Shown: positions 38,056 through 47,194 of the stretch, in pieces
Layout of the letters: each line of letters starts with the position of its first letter
How positions within the stretch are numbered: the stretch's first letter is position 1
Assembly (NCBI GenBank): GCA_016712865.1
Contig: JADJQH010000002.1
Location: 372,001-436,000 of the forward strand
Source: Dokdonella sp.
GTDB taxonomy: Bacteria > Pseudomonadota > Gammaproteobacteria > Xanthomonadales > Rhodanobacteraceae
Direction of reading: 5' to 3'
Length of the DNA stretch: 64,000 bases
Notes under the pieces: generated by a model
Database searches by the model: none
Seen by the model: the letters and a program-made list of their open reading frames with translations, nothing else
What the model was told of the DNA's origin: nothing
Position numbers and translations under genes: made by a program

Positions 38056-39150
38056 ATGCACACCCCACGTCCATTTGCGACTCTTGCGCTGTTCGTCGCG
38101 ACCTTTGCCGGCGGCATGCCCGCATGGGCCCAGAACGCAGAACCGCCCGCAGCCAGGGTCGAGGTCGCCCGCGTGGAGCAACGCGCCCTTGCTCCGCAGG
38201 CCTGGATACCCGGAAGCGTGGTCAGTCGCGACGACGCGCGACTTGCAACCAGTGCTTCGGGGCGCCTTGAGTTCGTGGCGGAAGTCGGAACCCGCCTGAA
38301 GACCGGAGAGTTGGTGGCAAAGCTGGAGGATCGCGCCGCAAGGTTGCGCCTGGAAGACGCACGCAGCGAACTGGTGCGGGTCAAATCCCAGCGTGAATTG
38401 GCCCAGCGTCAGAGCGAAAGGCTGCTGGCTCTGGTGGCCAGCAACAGTATTGCCGCGAACCAGCACGACGAGGCCAAGGCGTCACTGAACCAGCTGACCG
38501 CCCAGGTCAGCCAGGCCGAAGTGCGCGTTCGTACCGCGCAATATGAGCTTGAGCAGACGCGAATCCTCGCGCCCTTCCCCGGCATCGTCACCGAGCGCCT
38601 GGCTCAACGCGGAGAGTACGCGGCCACCGGATCCGCAATCGCACACCTGGTTGACACCTCGAACCTCGAAGTACGGGTTCTTGCGCCGCTTGCGCTCGCG
38701 TCCAGCGTGGAGCCCGGCATGAGCCTGCGCGTGCGCGCGGGCAATCGCTCGTCCATGGAAAAGGTTCGCACGGTCATCAGTGTCGGTGATGAGCAGTCGC
38801 GCCGGTTTGAGGTACGCATGGCGCTCGGTGTCAGCGAATGGCTGGTAGGCAATGCCGTTGAAGTCGCCATGCCCGATGGCACCGCCGAAACGACGCTCAG
38901 CGTGCCGCGCGACGCGCTGGTGACGCGGGCAGATGGAACCTATGTTGTGCGCGTGCGCGCCGATGGCAGCAGCGAACGGATCAGCGTCGAGCCCGGTGTA
39001 CGCGATCAGGCCTACGTCGCCGTGCAAGGCGATCTGGCCGCTGGCGACCAGGTCGTCGTTCGCGGCGCCGAGCGCCTGGGCGCCGGCCAAAAAGTGCAAA
39101 TTGCGGTGCGGTCGCCGCCACCATCAACAATCCAGGACGCTTCGTCTTAG
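38056..39150 (+). CDS. RND periplasmic adaptor (membrane fusion protein)
   Basis: 364 residues from MHTPRPFATLALFVATFAGG with a signal peptide ending AWA-Q. Lipoyl half-motifs flank a coiled coil: GRLEFVAEVGTRLKTGELVAKLEDR and TRILAPFPGIVTERLAQRGEYAATG, with a short helical hairpin (about 95-150). Then beta-barrel and membrane-proximal domains (AVEVAMPDG, VPRDALVTRADGTYVVRV). It links the pump to an outer-membrane channel. GGAGG precedes the ATG; 22 bp separate it from the pump gene. Pump-before-adaptor order is the reverse of acrAB. Its TAG stop is the first base triplet of repeat copy C. Confidence 0.9.
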   Translation: MHTPRPFATLALFVATFAGGMPAWAQNAEPPAARVEVARVEQRALAPQAWIPGSVVSRDDARLATSASGRLEFVAEVGTRLKTGELVAKLEDRAARLRLEDARSELVRVKSQRELAQRQSERLLALVASNSIAANQHDEAKASLNQLTAQVSQAEVRVRTAQYELEQTRILAPFPGIVTERLAQRGEYAATGSAIAHLVDTSNLEVRVLAPLALASSVEPGMSLRVRAGNRSSMEKVRTVISVGDEQSRRFEVRMALGVSEWLVGNAVEVAMPDGTAETTLSVPRDALVTRADGTYVVRVRADGSSERISVEPGVRDQAYVAVQGDLAAGDQVVVRGAERLGAGQKVQIAVRSPPPSTIQDASS

Positions 39151-39263
39151 GGAAACTCTGAACAAGTACGGAACTCATTCGTCGCGAGCAAGCTCGCTCC
39201 CACCATTGCTTGATCTTGTGGGAGCGAGCTTGCTCGCGACAATACTTGTTCAGACCTTCCTCA
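39148..39263. repeat. REP-containing element, copy C
   Basis: Same element as at 32833-32946 but inverted: TAGGGAAACTCTGAACAAGT at the left, AATACTTGTTCAGACCTTCC at the right, and a 23-bp GTCGCGAGCAAGCTCGCTCC-type stem (39181-39203 with 39218-39240). It begins at the TAG of the adaptor gene and lies between convergent genes, where the long hairpin could end or protect transcripts. Confidence 0.82.
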
Positions 39264-39288
39264 AGGTTGCCCGATCCAGGCTCGCGGC

Positions 39289-40815
39289 TCAATCAAAGCC
39301 GGCAGCGAAGATCGAATCACGCCCGAGCCAGGTCAGGGTGCCACGGGACACGCCGCGCGAGTTGCCACGTTCCGCACTGCGCGGCGCAGCGGCCTGGGTG
39401 TCTTCCTCCAGTTCCATCTCGCCGGCAATCAGGGAGCCGCTGACCGGGTCGTAAATGGCATCTTCAGCCGAAACCAGGGTGCCGGGAAACAGACGCGCGA
39501 AGAACTCATCGGCACTGATCACGTTCTGTTCGTGGTCACGAAAGATTGCCGCGCCGGTATCCACATTGATGCCGAGAATGCTCAGGTTGGGCGCAGCAAT
39601 ATCGGCCGCCGGACCGCGGATTTCCGTGTCCGACAAATCGGGCTGGCCGCGTTCGCGCACGCGCGTGGAGAACATCTGGCCATCACGATCGATCAAGCCG
39701 CGCACTTCAACCTGGGTCGCTGCGGCCAGGCCGGCGACGATGCCATCTTCATCGCGGGTCTGCGGCGTGAACTGGACAGTGTTGCCCATGATGGTGATGG
39801 TCTCGCCGGCGACCACATCGGCAGGATCAACCGGCGCCTCGAAGCGAACCTGCCCCTGCACGAAGCGGATCTCTGTTGCGCTGATGCGCTGGACGGCTTC
39901 GTCGAACGCACCTTCCACTTCCACGCGCACGCCTTCGTCGAGGTCTTCCACGGTGCCGGCGCGATACTGCGTCTGCTCAGTGGTTAGGACTTCGACGCCA
40001 AGCATGCTGAAGCTCGCCGGCACCGGCATCGGATCAGGGATCGCGGAGATGATCCCTTCCAGGGATGCGACCCCGGTGCCAGCCGGCGGATCATCAAAAT
40101 TGGGATCTTCGCATTCAATTTGGGTGACCTGGGCCAGCACCGAAGTGGCGGTGTAGCCGGCATTGGGCAAGGTTTCCAGTTCCACGAACTGCCCATCCGC
40201 GAGCGCCGGAACGCAGCCCACGGGCGAGGCACCGCTGAAATCGATGTGCTGCGCGCCGATGGCAAACAGGGATCCGGCAAGTCCGGCTACCTGGCCAAAC
40301 AGTTTCCAGTCCGAAGTGGGATCGCTGCGCAATTCGATGCGGGTCGCGGCCATGGCTCCGTTCACATCGAGGTATCCGCTCACCTCCAGCAAGTCATCGA
40401 CCGCGACATTGGCCAGGTCGTTGCCGGGAATGCCGACCAGCACGGTTTCGGCGGTGACCGTGAGCGCTTGATTGAGCACGCTGAGCGGGTCCGTGGCGGT
40501 GACCGGACCACGCACCAGGTTGCGCAAATCCACGTTGACGGCATCTCCCGAAGTCGCCGTGGCATTGGCATTGTCGATGGCAACTTGCACGCTGTAGCCT
40601 GCACCCATCTGTGCGGCCTGCGCGGCGCTGATGGTTTCGCCATCGAGGGTGAATGTGGTCTGTGGACCGAGATTGAAGTTGCGCTCGCCGTTGACCGTTA
40701 CCGCGTCGGCTGCGAAACCGGACATGGGCAGGGACAGGCCAAGGAGCAGACTCAGCAGCCGCACGATCGGCAAGCCGGAATCCAGCGGGTTGTGGTTCAG
40801 GGATGGTGTTTGCAT
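39289..40815 (-). CDS. Secreted DUF5666-like repeat protein with IFAAGFD tail
   Basis: 508 residues from MQTPSLNHNPLDSGLPIVRL; AGGAG lies 8 bases upstream. A signal peptide ends at SGFA-A near residue 35. The body has several repeats of about 80 residues with the pattern LxVxGxxxxxG-AT-IExR (for example LLEVSGYLDVNGAMAATRIEL, GVRVEVEGAFDEAVQRISATEI, QVEVRGLIDRDGQMFSTRV), as in DUF5666 domains. Function of these beta domains is unknown. The protein ends DSIFAAGFD, matching the cupredoxin tail. Convergent with the RND operon across repeat copy C. Confidence 0.8.
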   Translation of the reverse strand: MQTPSLNHNPLDSGLPIVRLLSLLLGLSLPMSGFAADAVTVNGERNFNLGPQTTFTLDGETISAAQAAQMGAGYSVQVAIDNANATATSGDAVNVDLRNLVRGPVTATDPLSVLNQALTVTAETVLVGIPGNDLANVAVDDLLEVSGYLDVNGAMAATRIELRSDPTSDWKLFGQVAGLAGSLFAIGAQHIDFSGASPVGCVPALADGQFVELETLPNAGYTATSVLAQVTQIECEDPNFDDPPAGTGVASLEGIISAIPDPMPVPASFSMLGVEVLTTEQTQYRAGTVEDLDEGVRVEVEGAFDEAVQRISATEIRFVQGQVRFEAPVDPADVVAGETITIMGNTVQFTPQTRDEDGIVAGLAAATQVEVRGLIDRDGQMFSTRVRERGQPDLSDTEIRGPAADIAAPNLSILGINVDTGAAIFRDHEQNVISADEFFARLFPGTLVSAEDAIYDPVSGSLIAGEMELEEDTQAAAPRSAERGNSRGVSRGTLTWLGRDSIFAAGFD

Positions 40816-41131
40816 GACAGGGACTCCTGGTTTATCGAGGCATTGCGAACGGTTCTTGAACTGCAATCGGGCACCGGTTTCGGTCGACCCGCGAGCAGAC
40901 TAGGAAAGCCCGACGCACAAAGGAGCCCCATGGGTTGTTTTACCCAGTCGCTCTGGGGGATTGCGCCCTGCAACGCTCGATTCGTCGGAGCGCGACACGC
41001 TCTTTCGAGTTGGCTGAGTAAAATCACCCAGAACGCACTTGACCCACGCAACGCTGGCGTGGCGTAGTGCGCACATGGCCACCGCACCTTCAATTGCACG
41101 CAGACCCGAACCACGTTCTCCTGGAAAATGC
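40816..41131. other. Divergent promoter region between two secreted-protein genes
   Basis: 316 bp. It holds a GGGTTGTTTTACCC hairpin (40929-40944 approx.) and a GTAAAATCACCCAG stretch, but no clear gene, repeat family or terminator. Part of it may be coding if the FG-GAP gene starts earlier than annotated. Confidence 0.4.
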
Positions 41132-42361
41132 GTGGGCGAACACGTCCGTTTGCAGGTTCTGGTTTGCGCGCTTGCAGGGTCGCTCGCGAGTTTCGGCGCG
41201 CATGCCCAATCGTTGCTGCAGGCGCCGACCGAACCCGGTGCCGATCTGGCGTTTGCATTGGCCAGCAACGGAATTCATGTCGTGGCCGGCGCGCCCGGCT
41301 CGGATGATCGCGCGGGACGTGCCTACAGTATCGAATGCATTGGTCAATCCTGCCTGGCACCCGTCCTGGTGCAGGCCAACGATCTGGCCAGTGGTGATCT
41401 GTTCGGCGCGGCGGTCTCCGTATTTGCCGATACCCTGGTCATTGGTGCTCCGGACCAGGGCAGTGGTGCCGTCTATGTATACGTGTACAGCGGTGGAAGC
41501 TGGCAATTGCAGGAAAAGCTGAGCGCAAGCGCAGGTGTGAACGGTGATCGGTTTGGTGCTGCCGTTTCCGTGCTGGCGGATCGCATCGCCATTGGCGCGC
41601 CCGGTGCCGACAACGGAACCGGCGCAGCCTATGTATTCGAGAACCCGGGCGGCAACTGGACGCAGACGGCCAGATTGCAAGCAGCCGATGCCGATGTCGA
41701 TCATGCCCTGGGCAGCAGCGTCGCATTGGGAGCCGACACGGTGGTTGCCGGGGCACCACACTGGGCATCCTCCACCGTCGGGGCATTCAGCCAGGGTGCC
41801 GCGTATGTCTTCGTGCGCACGTCTCCGGCATGGGAGCAGCAGGCACGCTTGCAGTCGACTTCGCCTGCGAATGGACAGTTGTTCGGATCAGCGCTCGCCG
41901 TATCCGGCGAGCGCGCCTTGATCGGCGCACCCCTGGCCAATGCAGGCACCGGCAACGCCCATGTATTCCTGCGCACAGGATCAGTCTGGTCTCACCAGGC
42001 GCAGATCACGCCTGCGGGCGGCGGTTTGCCGGGTGATCGCTTTGGCTGGTCGGTATCGCTGGACGCAGATCAAGCCCTGATCGGCGCTCCCTTTGCGCTG
42101 GATGGTTGTGGCGCCAGCACGCGCTACGTCTTTGCCGCGGGCAACTGGACCGCGAGCGCGGAAACCCTGGTCAGCGACTACGTTGTCGGTGGATTGAACG
42201 GATGGTCGGTCAGCTTGCTCGGTCCGCGCCGATTGATCGGCGTTCCCGGCTTCAGCAGCGCTGCCAGCCATCGCGGCGCAGCCTGGCTGCGCGACGTGGG
42301 CGATGGCATTTTCGCCGACGGATACGAGAGCGGCGCGGCGGCGCTGTGCATCCCCGATTGA
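41132..42361 (+). CDS. Secreted FG-GAP repeat beta-propeller protein
   Basis: About 409 residues from GTG at 41132, which gives a good signal peptide (RLQVLVCALAGSLASFGAHA) and has GGA 6 bases upstream; the open frame begins at 41039 and ATG at 41075 is another choice. At least six FG-GAP blades follow, with the pattern GDxFGxxVxxxxDxxxIGAP, for example GDLFGAAVSVFADTLVIGAP and GDRFGAAVSVLADRIAIGAP. Such propellers fold as extracellular adhesion or matrix proteins. Near the C-terminus is GIFADGYESG, the FxxG[FY][DE] motif again, followed by ten residues with a Cys. Confidence 0.82.
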   Translation: MGEHVRLQVLVCALAGSLASFGAHAQSLLQAPTEPGADLAFALASNGIHVVAGAPGSDDRAGRAYSIECIGQSCLAPVLVQANDLASGDLFGAAVSVFADTLVIGAPDQGSGAVYVYVYSGGSWQLQEKLSASAGVNGDRFGAAVSVLADRIAIGAPGADNGTGAAYVFENPGGNWTQTARLQAADADVDHALGSSVALGADTVVAGAPHWASSTVGAFSQGAAYVFVRTSPAWEQQARLQSTSPANGQLFGSALAVSGERALIGAPLANAGTGNAHVFLRTGSVWSHQAQITPAGGGLPGDRFGWSVSLDADQALIGAPFALDGCGASTRYVFAAGNWTASAETLVSDYVVGGLNGWSVSLLGPRRLIGVPGFSSAASHRGAAWLRDVGDGIFADGYESGAAALCIPD

Positions 42362-42412
42362 CCAGCGCGATTTGAGTGTCGCGCGCTTGCGCACGCACAG
42401 CGCACCACAGCT

Positions 42413-43057
42413 TCAATCCAACAAGCCGTGCTTGGCCGCGTAGCGGATCAGTTCCGCGGAATTGCGCGCGCCCAGCTTGTCCATCGCGCGAAAGCGGTGG
42501 TTCTCCGCGGTCTTGGTGCTGATGGAAAGATGGCGCGCGATTTCCTTGGTCGTCATGCCTTCGGCGATCAGGTGAAAAACCTCACGCTCGCGCGAGGTGA
42601 GATCACGGTACGGATCTTCCATGCGACTGTTCGGCTGCTTGACCTGCTGCGCCATCACCCGCGATGCGTGCGCACCAAAATAGCCGCGACCGTTGGCCAG
42701 GCAGCGCACCGCATCGATCAGCTCCGCGCTCGCACTGTCCTTGAGCAGGAACCCGGAAGCACCGGCGCGAACCACGTGCAGCACGTATTCCTCTTCGGCA
42801 TGCATGGTCAGCACCAGGATGCGCGAATGTTCGAGCTCCTTGCTGAGCCGGCGGATGACATCGATGCCGTTGAGTTTCGGCATGGAAATATCCAGCACGA
42901 TGACATCCGGCTCGGTTTCCAGGGCGAGTTCCACCGCACGCATGCCGTCCGCCGCCTGGCCGATGACCCGGCAATCGCCGCTGCCATTGAGCAAGGCAAC
43001 AACCCCTTCGCGCAGGATGGTGTGGTCATCGGCAACCAGGACTCGAATGGTCTTCAT
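42413..43057 (-). CDS. NarL/FixJ-family response regulator
   Basis: 214 residues. Receiver: acidic D10-D11 (VADDHTILREG), phospho-acceptor D56 in VLDISMPKLNGID, Lys in GFLLKDSASAEL. LuxR-type HTH: LTSREREVFHLIAEGMTTKEIA and STKTAENHRFRAMDKLG. Its ATG overlaps the kinase TGA by 4 bp. Final gene of the five-gene signalling operon; its targets are unknown but the flanking secreted-protein genes are candidates. Confidence 0.93.
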   Translation of the reverse strand: MKTIRVLVADDHTILREGVVALLNGSGDCRVIGQAADGMRAVELALETEPDVIVLDISMPKLNGIDVIRRLSKELEHSRILVLTMHAEEEYVLHVVRAGASGFLLKDSASAELIDAVRCLANGRGYFGAHASRVMAQQVKQPNSRMEDPYRDLTSREREVFHLIAEGMTTKEIARHLSISTKTAENHRFRAMDKLGARNSAELIRYAAKHGLLD

Positions 43058-43815
43058 GACTCGTCGCTTTCCTCATGCAGGGGCAGACGGGCGCGAAGTT
43101 GCAGGCCCTCGCCCGGACTGGACACCAGGTCCAGTTGGCCGCCAAACAGGCGCACGCGCTCGCGCATGCTGGCAAGACCGGTGCTTTGACTGGCGCTGGA
43201 GCGCAGCAATGCTTCTTCGATATCGCAACCGACGCCATCATCCAGCACCAGCAGCTGGAGTTGCCCGGCCTTGCGCGAGATCTTCACCAGCACATGGGAA
43301 GCCTGGGCATGCTTGATGGCATTGGCCAGGGCCTCCTGCACAACGCGAAACAGCAGAGTAGACAAGTCCCCATCCAGATTGGCTGGCAAGCCGGAAACAT
43401 CCACTTCCACGACACGACCGCTGTCTTCCGAGCTGTGCCGCGCCAACCATTGCAGGGCCGCCTCCAGCCCGAGATCATCGAGAATCTGCGGACGCAACAG
43501 GCGTGACAGGGCGCGCACTTCGGCAATCGCCGTTTCGCACAAGGCAAAGGCTTGCTGCAAGCGGCTGTCTTCGCTGCATTGCGCATTCTTGCCCAAGCCC
43601 TCCAGCCGATGGCGCAAGGCCGTCAGGTGTTGGCCAATGCCATCGTGCAGTTCGCGCGCGAGTCGTCGACGCTCGTTCTCCTGCACGCGCCAGACCGAAC
43701 GCGCCAGCTTCTTGAAGTGGTCCTCGCCCGCCTGCAATTGGGCGAACAGCCGGTTCTGCTGTTCGGCCAGTCGCTGCAACTCGCTGTGCAAATGCTGGTT
43801 GGATTCCTTGGTCAT
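43054..43815 (-). CDS. Cytoplasmic NarX-like sensor histidine kinase
   Basis: 253 residues from MTKESNQHLHSELQRLAEQQ. A short coiled coil (about 5-45) leads into HisKA_3 with ENERRRLARELHDGIGQHLTAL; the phospho-accepting His is 57. The HATPase domain shows VVQEALANAIKHAQA, LDDGVGCDIE and STGLASMRERVRLFGG. There is no membrane segment or classical sensor domain, so its input must come from another protein. The kinase encoded 25 bp upstream is the obvious candidate. Confidence 0.92.
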   Translation of the reverse strand: MTKESNQHLHSELQRLAEQQNRLFAQLQAGEDHFKKLARSVWRVQENERRRLARELHDGIGQHLTALRHRLEGLGKNAQCSEDSRLQQAFALCETAIAEVRALSRLLRPQILDDLGLEAALQWLARHSSEDSGRVVEVDVSGLPANLDGDLSTLLFRVVQEALANAIKHAQASHVLVKISRKAGQLQLLVLDDGVGCDIEEALLRSSASQSTGLASMRERVRLFGGQLDLVSSPGEGLQLRARLPLHEESDES

Positions 43816-43840
43816 GATCGCGGGTCGTCCTTGATGCACG

Positions 43841-46800
43841 TCATGGCGTCGGCGCTTCTTCGTAACCCATCGACTTTGCCCAGCTGCGCAAGGTCGTGTG
43901 CCTCGCTTCTGGCGTCTGCTTGAGCAAGGCCTCGAATGCTTCGCGTGCCAGGGATTGCGCCTCGCGTCCCGAATCGCTGCCGGCCTGCGCAGCGCGGGCT
44001 CCCAACTGGTGAATCATGAATGCATGCCCGTATGCTGGGAGCCGCGCCAGCAGGATGCGCGCCTCCCGATAGTCTGCCGTCGCTTGCGCCCCGCCGAGCA
44101 GCAGGGAAGTTTCGGCCAGGCGCAGACGCAGCGGAACACTGGCGTAACGCACCAGTCCCTGCTTGACCACAGCCAGTTCCGCGCGTGCTTCACGCTCGCG
44201 CTTCATTGCGGCGAGGATGCGCACCTTGAGCAGCCTTGCCTGCAATTCGTCCGCATGACTGCGCACGTCCACCGCCTTTGCTATGGCTTCATCCACGGCC
44301 TTCAGTGCTGCATCCAGATGACCCAATCCGTACTGGACTTCCGCAAGTCGCCAACGCAAGGTGCTGGCTTGTTCGCTTGCCGATTCCACATCCAGCTTGC
44401 CGAGTTCCTCCTGCGCAGCAGCCCAGTCACCCAGGTCGCCGGCAATGGCGGCGCGCAACAACTGCATTTCCACCACGCCCCGCTGATCCTTGCGCTGGGC
44501 GAAATCCTCCAGGGCCTTGCCCGCTTCCTTGTCAGCCGTGTCCATGCGACCCTCAAGGCGATCCAGCTCGGCAAGATTCGCCAGGCTGACGGTACGCTCT
44601 TCCGCCATTTGCAGGGATTCGGCAGTGGCCAGGCTTTCATCGAGCAGGCTGCGCGCCGACTTCCAGTCGCCGCGTGCAATTTCCGCCAGTGCCTGGCTTT
44701 GCTTCGCGTGCACGAGGCCCTGGCGATCATCGATGCCTTGATAGGTTGCAGCCGACTGCTGCCAATACGTTTGTGCATTGTCGAACTCGCCCAGCTGATA
44801 GTAGGCAAAGCCGACATTGTTGAGGCTTTCGCCGATGGCGCGTTTGTCACCGAGCGTTTGCCGCAGGCGCAGGCTGTCGCGATAGGCATCCAGGGCAGCG
44901 CGGTAGTCGCCTTGCTCTTCAGCGAGCGCTCCCTTGGCATTGGCCAGGTCGGCAAGGGCGCGACTGTCGCCCAAGGCCTCGGTGATGGTGCGCGCCTTGT
45001 CCAGCGCCGTGCCTGCCTCCTCGAACCGACCCTGCATGGACAACACGGTGGACAGGTTGCGCAGGCTTGCCGCCTGACCGCGTTGATCCCCCAGTGACTC
45101 GCGCTGGCTGACCGCGCTGCGCAACTTCTCCGCCGCCGCATCCATCTGCCCCAGGCGCCGGTAGCCGATGCCATAGGCGTGACTGACATCGGCACGCAGC
45201 ACCGGGTCATTCAAGCGATTGGCCAGAACCTCCGCCCGCACCAGGTATTCGTCCACGGCCGATTTCGCATCACCGGCCTGGATCGAATACCTGCCCAGCG
45301 CGTACCACGCGTCGATGTTGCGCGGATCCTCGGCAACCAGCGACCGCAGCTGCGCGATGGCTTGACCGAGGTTGCCAAGGTCGGCCGCGCTGCGCGCCAG
45401 CATCAGGCGTGCGGGATGATCATCGCGCGCGGAGTCCGCCAGCGGCGTCAGCAATTTTGCCGAGGCATCGGGCTCGCCAAGCAAGAGCAAGGCATAGGCG
45501 GTGGTGCGTTGCGCCGCCCGCGAACCGACCTTGGCCAGGTCATCACGCGCCGAACCGGCCAGGTCAGCGGCCTCGGCGCTACGGCCACTGCGATCGAACC
45601 GGCGCATGAGCTGCCACCACAACTCGGGATTGTGAAAACGGAGGGCGAGTTCGCGCGCCGCGTCGGTCGTCAGGGATGCAGAGCCCGCGTCGCTCGCCGT
45701 GCCAATGGCGCGCAGTTGTGCGGCATCCGGCCAGCTGATCGCAGCCAGGTCGTGGCCAAGGTGCTTGTCCAATTGGCCGAACAAGGAAGCTAGCGCGGCC
45801 GGCAATGCCTGTTCCGATGTCGCGACTTCTTGTGCACTCCATTTCGGCGTTTCCGACTCGGCATCGACCAAGCGCAGCATCAAGGTCCAGCCCTTGTCCG
45901 CGCTGCCGCGAATTTCTCCTTCCAGGCCAAGCTGCGCGTGCATCACCTGCAACACGCGTTGGTGTTGGCGATCCGCCGCGGATGCGTCATACCCGAGTTC
46001 ACCCAGGGCGCGACCCACGCGCAATGGATCGGCGCTGCGCAATCCGGGGTCCTCGCTCAATTGCGTGGCCAGGAGGTGGCCAATGCCCGCAGCCAGCGCC
46101 TGGTTGTCGGCACCGGCATCGCTGGCCCAGGGCATCGGCAGCAGATCCAAACTGGTGCTCGATTCTGCCTGGGCAGTTGCCGATTCCGCATCCGGCGCAG
46201 TTTGGCGCAGCCAGGCGTAGCCCGCGGCAAGTACAAGGGCGATCACGGTGACGGCCAGCATGCTTCGGCTTTTGCTCCAATCCCGCCTCGGCATGCCTTT
46301 CAGGGTGCCGCTGTCGATCGCCTGCACGACGGCTTCGGCGCTGGCAATGCGGCGCGTCACCCGCAACTCCAGCAGCCAGGCACAGAGCTTCACCGCAAAC
46401 GGCGGCAGATCCGCTTGAATCGTGTCCGCCGATGGCGGATCCCGCACGATGCGCTGCACCAGCATTTCCGCCGGCGTTCCGCCGCGAAATGGCAGGGTGC
46501 CTGTCAACATCTCGAACAGGATCAATCCGAGTGCGTAGAGATCGCTGCGCGCATCCAGCGGTTCCGCTCGCGCCTGCTCGGGCGACAAATACTCCGGCGT
46601 ACCGATGACGACGCCACTGCCGGTGATCCCGGTATCGCCTGCCGACCTCGCCACGCCGAAATCGGTGATGCGCGCTTCGCCGTCTTCATCGACCATCACG
46701 TTGGCGGGCTTCAAGTCGCGATGGATCACGTTGCGCTTGTGCGCGGCGGCAAGCCCCAACGCCAGTTGGCGAGTGATGTCGAGTGCGCGTTCCGGGGTGA

Positions 46801-47194
46801 ACCTGGGCTGTTCGGTCAGCAAGCGTTCCAGCGTCTTGCCGGCCACGTAATCCATGCTGATCAGCCATGCCTGTTCGTGACGCACGAGATCATGAATGCG
46901 CACGACGTGAGGCGAGGAAACCTGGCGCGCCAGCAGCAACTCCTGGCGGAAGCGCTCGAAGGCATCCGGACGACTGGCCAGCTCCGGTCGCAACAGTTTG
47001 AGGGCGACGTCGACATCCAGCTCGGTGTCATGCGCGTGGTAAACGAGGCCCATGCCACCCATGCCGAGCATGCGCAGGATGCGGAAGCGTCCGGCAACCA
47101 TTTCCCCGACGGCCAGCTCACGCTGGACCATGGTTCCGGTTTGGGTGGCAGCCAGGTCCGGATCGGGCTGGAAGTCGCGGCCGCCGGCAGTCAT
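43841..47194 (-). CDS. Transmembrane Ser/Thr protein kinase with large TPR domain
   Basis: 1117 residues. Kinase domain about 36-300: glycine loop LGMGGMGLVY, Lys66 in VALKLL, HRDLKPANV (158-166), DFGVARS (178-184) and GTPEYLSPEQA. All catalytic residues are present. One membrane helix follows (SMLAVTVIALVLAAGYAWL, 311-329), so the remaining 780 residues should be periplasmic. They hold many tetratricopeptide repeats, for example ANAKGALAEEQGDYRAALDAY and LNNVGFAYYQLGEFDNAQTYW. The gene overlaps the FHA gene by 4 bp. The architecture resembles PknB-like/TPR kinases of proteobacteria and planctomycetes. Confidence 0.93.
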   Translation of the reverse strand: MTAGGRDFQPDPDLAATQTGTMVQRELAVGEMVAGRFRILRMLGMGGMGLVYHAHDTELDVDVALKLLRPELASRPDAFERFRQELLLARQVSSPHVVRIHDLVRHEQAWLISMDYVAGKTLERLLTEQPRFTPERALDITRQLALGLAAAHKRNVIHRDLKPANVMVDEDGEARITDFGVARSAGDTGITGSGVVIGTPEYLSPEQARAEPLDARSDLYALGLILFEMLTGTLPFRGGTPAEMLVQRIVRDPPSADTIQADLPPFAVKLCAWLLELRVTRRIASAEAVVQAIDSGTLKGMPRRDWSKSRSMLAVTVIALVLAAGYAWLRQTAPDAESATAQAESSTSLDLLPMPWASDAGADNQALAAGIGHLLATQLSEDPGLRSADPLRVGRALGELGYDASAADRQHQRVLQVMHAQLGLEGEIRGSADKGWTLMLRLVDAESETPKWSAQEVATSEQALPAALASLFGQLDKHLGHDLAAISWPDAAQLRAIGTASDAGSASLTTDAARELALRFHNPELWWQLMRRFDRSGRSAEAADLAGSARDDLAKVGSRAAQRTTAYALLLLGEPDASAKLLTPLADSARDDHPARLMLARSAADLGNLGQAIAQLRSLVAEDPRNIDAWYALGRYSIQAGDAKSAVDEYLVRAEVLANRLNDPVLRADVSHAYGIGYRRLGQMDAAAEKLRSAVSQRESLGDQRGQAASLRNLSTVLSMQGRFEEAGTALDKARTITEALGDSRALADLANAKGALAEEQGDYRAALDAYRDSLRLRQTLGDKRAIGESLNNVGFAYYQLGEFDNAQTYWQQSAATYQGIDDRQGLVHAKQSQALAEIARGDWKSARSLLDESLATAESLQMAEERTVSLANLAELDRLEGRMDTADKEAGKALEDFAQRKDQRGVVEMQLLRAAIAGDLGDWAAAQEELGKLDVESASEQASTLRWRLAEVQYGLGHLDAALKAVDEAIAKAVDVRSHADELQARLLKVRILAAMKREREARAELAVVKQGLVRYASVPLRLRLAETSLLLGGAQATADYREARILLARLPAYGHAFMIHQLGARAAQAGSDSGREAQSLAREAFEALLKQTPEARHTTLRSWAKSMGYEEAPTP

